Source: Flavivirga amylovorans (GTDB taxonomy: Bacteria > Bacteroidota > Bacteroidia > Flavobacteriales > Flavobacteriaceae). From it: DNA of 64,000 bases. The stretch's first letter is position 1, and every line of letters begins with the position of its first letter. Location: positions 682,001 through 746,000 of the forward strand of contig NZ_JAUOEM010000001.1 in NCBI RefSeq assembly GCF_030540875.1. The letters run 5' to 3'. The translations under genes were made by a program, and so were the position numbers. The notes below the pieces were generated by a model. The model worked only from the letters and a program-made list of their open reading frames with translations, was not told the DNA's origin and did not search any database. Below, piece by piece: positions 61,219-64,000 of this stretch.

Positions 61219-62284
61219 TCAAAGCATTTATTTTCTCCCATAAATCCTTATCGAAAGATGATAAGGCAAAATTGATATTATCAGCAGCATGTCCCATTCT
61301 AATGACTACTAGTTTTTTACTGGGAACGATATAAATTTTTTGATCATTTTTCCCCAAAGCAGCGTACATGTCAGCTGGAGCGTTTGGGACTAATTCACCA
61401 TTAAATTCTAATTGACTAGCTGGCAAATGATAAGATGATTTTCCATTTAACCACCATAAATAGCCATACGATTGATTAATATTTTGTGATGTATTAGTGG
61501 CTTCATTTAAAAAGTTTTCAGGAATTATTGGAATGTTTTCCCATGTGCCATTAGCATAAATTAATAAACCAAAACGAGCCATACTACGCGTATTACTCCA
61601 ATAAACACTAAAATCATTCGAATTTATCCATGCTCCGGTCATACCAATTTTGTCTCTCAATTTTGTGTTAAAATAGTTAGACCAACTTTGATTACTGGCT
61701 TGAGCAACCACATCTTGCATTTTTACATAAACATTATGATAAGCCCATCTTGCACCAGCATCTGCTATATATTTAAGATTTATAGGGGAAACACTATCTC
61801 CTAAGCCATCATCCAGACCAGAATTCATAGATAATAAGTTTTTACAAGTAATTAAATTCTCTTTTTCTAAAGTAGCACTCGTCCAACCTGTTCCTAAATA
61901 ATCGGAAACTCTATTATTTATATTTATTAACCCTTCATTTTGTGCAATTCCAGAAATAGCCGTAGTTAATGTTTTACCTGCACTTGCCCAATACCATGGC
62001 GATGTTGCTGTATGATTATTAAAATATTGCTCAACTACAATTTTGCCATCATGCAGGATTATAAAGCTCTTTGTGTTTTTATCTTCTAAATAGTCCAATA
62101 GAGGTTGTAAAGCAGAGTCATTCCATTCTAAATCTGCAAAGGATTTGGTTTCCCAGATATCAGAATCTATAGGAGGAAAATAAAGAATATTATTTATAGG
62201 TTCTGGAGATGTTGGGGAGTCGTCTTTCGAGCAACTAAATAAAACCATCAAGATAAATAATGGGATGCAGGTCATGTTTTTCAT
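61211..62284 (-). CDS. serine hydrolase of the beta-lactamase/penicillin-binding class C family, lipoprotein
   Basis: A 357-residue protein with a lipoprotein signal (lipobox LFSC, Cys18) and a low-complexity linker. The DD-peptidase-like domain has the nucleophile in SAGK at 101-104, a tyrosine motif near RWAYHN (about 190) and a C-terminal RMGHA where the family has its HTG/KTG strand. Members are esterases, peptidases or beta-lactam-interacting proteins; the substrate cannot be told. Being monocistronic, it faces the truncated SRPBCC gene. Confidence 0.87.
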   Translation of the reverse strand: MKNMTCIPLFILMVLFSCSKDDSPTSPEPINNILYFPPIDSDIWETKSFADLEWNDSALQPLLDYLEDKNTKSFIILHDGKIVVEQYFNNHTATSPWYWASAGKTLTTAISGIAQNEGLININNRVSDYLGTGWTSATLEKENLITCKNLLSMNSGLDDGLGDSVSPINLKYIADAGARWAYHNVYVKMQDVVAQASNQSWSNYFNTKLRDKIGMTGAWINSNDFSVYWSNTRSMARFGLLIYANGTWENIPIIPENFLNEATNTSQNINQSYGYLWWLNGKSSYHLPASQLEFNGELVPNAPADMYAALGKNDQKIYIVPSKKLVVIRMGHAADNINFALSSFDKDLWEKINALIN

Positions 62285-62340
62285 AGCTGTAGGTTTAATA
62301 ATTAAGACCTCTAAATATATAAAAGGTTTAATTAAGGTTG

Positions 62341-62348
62341 TATCTTTG
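62341..62348 (+). promoter_or_regulatory. probable -7 box of rimO
   Basis: TATCTTTG matches TAnnTTTG, 59 bp before the rimO start; a convincing TTG element at the proper distance was not found. Confidence 0.5.
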
Positions 62349-62407
62349 CGCCCTGAATTGATTACCGTTATTAATTAAAAAGATTTCCACATGCGTGGAA
62401 AAATAGT

Positions 62408-63712
62408 ATGCGCACAAAAACTCTTAAGAAAAACAAGATAAATGTTGTAACTCTTGGTTGTAGTAAAAATGTTTACGACAGTGAAGTGTTGATGGGGCAG
62501 CTTAAAGCTAGTGGCAAAGATGTTGTTCATGAAGAAGAAGGAAATATTGTAGTTATTAATACTTGTGGATTTATTAATAATGCAAAAGAAGAAAGTGTGA
62601 ATACCATTTTAGAATTCATGCAAAAAAAGGAAGCGGGAGATGTTGATAAGGTATTCGTTACAGGCTGTTTAAGTGAACGTTATAAACCAGACCTACAAAA
62701 AGAAATTCCAAATGTAGATGCATATTTTGGTACAACAGAATTGCCTCATTTACTTAAAGCTTTAGGAGCAGATTATAAGCATGAATTAATAGGGGAGCGT
62801 TTAACAACAACACCTAAGAATTATGCTTACTTAAAGATTGCTGAAGGTTGTGACAGACCATGTAGTTTTTGTGCTATTCCTATCATGAGAGGAAAGCATA
62901 GAAGTACGCCCATTGAGGAGATTGTTATTGAAGCTGAAAAATTAGCAGCCAATGGTGTTAAAGAACTTATTTTGATAGCTCAAGATTTAACCTATTACGG
63001 ATTAGATTTGTATAAAAAAAGAAACTTAGCTGAGCTATTGGAAGCTTTAGTGAAAGTGGATGGTGTAGAATGGATTCGTTTACATTATGCGTTTCCAACA
63101 GGTTTCCCGATGGATGTTTTAGATGTTATGAATCGAGAGCCAAAAGTTTGTAATTATTTAGATATTCCATTGCAACATATTTCTGATGCTATTTTAAAAA
63201 GCATGCGTCGTGGTACTACTAAAGAGAAAACAACCAAGTTGCTTAAAGACTTTAGAGCAGCTGTTCCAGATATGACCATCAGAACAACACTTATTGTAGG
63301 GTATCCTGGAGAAACGGAAGAAGATTTTCAAACATTAAAACAGTGGGTTACCGATATGCGTTTTGAGCGTTTAGGTTGTTTTACATATTCTCATGAAGAA
63401 AACACGCATGCGTACAATTTAGAAGATGATGTGCCAGAAGAGGTAAAGATTGATCGTGCTAACCAGATTATGGAGATACAATCACAGATTTCTTGGGAAC
63501 TCAATCAAGAAAAAATAGGAAAAACCTTTAAAGTGGTTATTGATAGGAAAGAAGGCAACTATTTTATAGGACGTACCGAATATGATTCACCAGATGTCGA
63601 TAATGAAGTATTAATTGATGCTACTAAAACATATTTAAAGACAGGAGAGTTTGCGACTGTGAAAATTATTGAAGCCGAAGATTTTGATTTATATGGAGAG
63701 GTTACTGTCTAA
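62408..63712 (+). CDS. rimO: ribosomal protein S12 methylthiotransferase RimO
   Basis: A 434-residue radical-SAM enzyme that methylthiolates an aspartate of ribosomal protein S12. The N-terminal UPF0004 cluster uses Cys18, Cys53 and Cys87 (TLGCSKN, NTCGFI, TGCLSE). The radical-SAM cluster is CDRPCSFC with Cys148, Cys152 and Cys155. A C-terminal TRAM domain (about 370-434) closes the protein. The order and spacing match RimO rather than MiaB. A short 5' extension (MRTKTLKKNK) precedes the conserved part. Confidence 0.95.
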   Translation: MRTKTLKKNKINVVTLGCSKNVYDSEVLMGQLKASGKDVVHEEEGNIVVINTCGFINNAKEESVNTILEFMQKKEAGDVDKVFVTGCLSERYKPDLQKEIPNVDAYFGTTELPHLLKALGADYKHELIGERLTTTPKNYAYLKIAEGCDRPCSFCAIPIMRGKHRSTPIEEIVIEAEKLAANGVKELILIAQDLTYYGLDLYKKRNLAELLEALVKVDGVEWIRLHYAFPTGFPMDVLDVMNREPKVCNYLDIPLQHISDAILKSMRRGTTKEKTTKLLKDFRAAVPDMTIRTTLIVGYPGETEEDFQTLKQWVTDMRFERLGCFTYSHEENTHAYNLEDDVPEEVKIDRANQIMEIQSQISWELNQEKIGKTFKVVIDRKEGNYFIGRTEYDSPDVDNEVLIDATKTYLKTGEFATVKIIEAEDFDLYGEVTV

Positions 63713-63805
63713 CAGTTTAAGTTTCTATACAATGACAATTATAAATATTCTCCCCGAAGTTTAACGGAAAGTCTCGTCATAATTATTTGTATTCTTAGTA
63801 TTACT

Positions 63806-63839
63806 TTGTTTTAAGTAAACTAATTAGTTACTATTTTTG
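63806..63839 (+). promoter_or_regulatory. promoter of the gene at the right edge
   Basis: TTG (63806-63808), 23-bp spacer and TATTTTTG (63832-63839) match the Bacteroidota promoter form 16 bp before the ATG at 63855. Confidence 0.65.
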
Positions 63840-63854
63840 AAGAAATACCTCTGT

Positions 63855-64000
63855 ATGTATTCAAATAATTTTTTAGATTTTTTAAATAGTATAAGTTCCA
63901 GTCCACTACGAGTACTAGATAGGTCTATCCCTAACTCAAAATATATACCTTTAGATTTATCAGAGTCTAACAAAGCTTTAAATAGTGTAGATGTCTCATC
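63855..64000 (+). CDS. unidentified protein, N-terminal part (runs off window)
   Basis: An open frame from ATG 63855 reaches the window end: MYSNNFLDFLNSISSSPLRV, then LDRSIPNSKYIPLDLSESNK and ALNSVDVS. A well-placed promoter precedes it. There is no signal peptide or membrane segment in the visible 48 residues. I do not recognise the family, and the rest is needed to judge it. Confidence 0.55.
   Translation, partial: MYSNNFLDFLNSISSSPLRVLDRSIPNSKYIPLDLSESNKALNSVDVS

Noticed and set aside
1-64000. CRISPR arrays, tRNA or rRNA genes, integrases, prophage genes
   Set aside because: No regularly spaced repeats, cloverleaf-type sequences or recombinase motifs were found when reading both strands by eye; a covariance-model search would be needed to exclude small RNAs.

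Overview
The window looks like a chromosomal segment of a marine-type Flavobacteriaceae (Bacteroidota). The evidence is the low GC content, the promoter form TTG-N19-23-TAnnTTTG, a T9SS type A sorting-domain protein, a fused CcoN/CcoO cbb3 oxidase subunit, the Bacteroidota-specific order rpmB-rpmG-DUF4295-ftsY, SusC/TonB-like carboxypeptidase-regulatory beta-barrels, and few Shine-Dalgarno sequences. Most of it is ordinary core genome. No tRNA, rRNA, CRISPR array, prophage or intact transposase gene was seen.

Layout. 1-13.6 kb is a low-oxygen respiration block: the 3' end of hemN, a tandem universal stress protein, a cyclase-family lipoprotein, then on the minus strand the cbb3 oxidase set ccoI and ccoS-NO-Q-P-G-[YoaP-type acetyltransferase]-H-SafE, with a divergent Crp/Fnr regulator. 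13.7-18.8 kb holds a secreted S9 peptidase and a 1071-residue BNR/sortilin-like protein. 18.9-22.4 kb is a VWA protein and MoxR/chelatase-like ATPase pair, split by a DUF559 nuclease gene with its own flanking repeats. 22.7-26.0 kb has a small T9SS protein, a YdeI/OmdA protein, an M1 peptidase and a DUF6265 protein. 26.2-34.5 kb is the beta-oxidation block: marR-fadB-fadA-(four-helix-bundle protein)-acyl-CoA dehydrogenase, plus an acyl-CoA ligase. 35-39.3 kb is the fermentative block pflB-pflA-OFA transporter, followed by ppdK (40.4-43.1 kb) and purL (43.2-46.9 kb). 47-52.5 kb holds a DUF6934-like gene with a previously untracked 56-residue gene, a TonB-receptor-like barrel, a CoA-binding protein and a sodium:solute symporter. 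52.6-63.7 kb contains recR, a phosphoribosyltransferase-HAD pair, an E2 acyltransferase, a DEDDh exonuclease, an FAA hydrolase, an Hpt protein, cinA, rpmB-rpmG-DUF4295, ftsY, a truncated SRPBCC gene, a serine hydrolase and rimO. An unidentified gene runs off the right edge.

How it works together. Four promoters (ccoS operon, ccoI, pflB, ppdK) each carry an Fnr/Crp-like palindrome of the form TGAY-N4-RTCA. In all four its centre lies exactly 29.5 bp upstream of the start of a TAnnTTTG-like -7 box, which puts the palindrome near -42. This predicts one local regulon, probably under the Fnr-like protein at 12939-13616, that switches on high-affinity respiration, pyruvate-formate lyase fermentation and pyruvate-phosphate dikinase together when oxygen is low.

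The most unusual material is in the repeats. A long GC-rich palindrome sits in frame inside purL. Two MITE-like foldback elements share terminal inverted repeats. The DUF559 cassette between vwa and moxR is bracketed by inverted palindromic flanks and by a direct duplication that includes the vwa stop codon. A vestigial copy of the ccoP 3' end follows ccoP, and palindromic hairpins sit between fadA and fadB.
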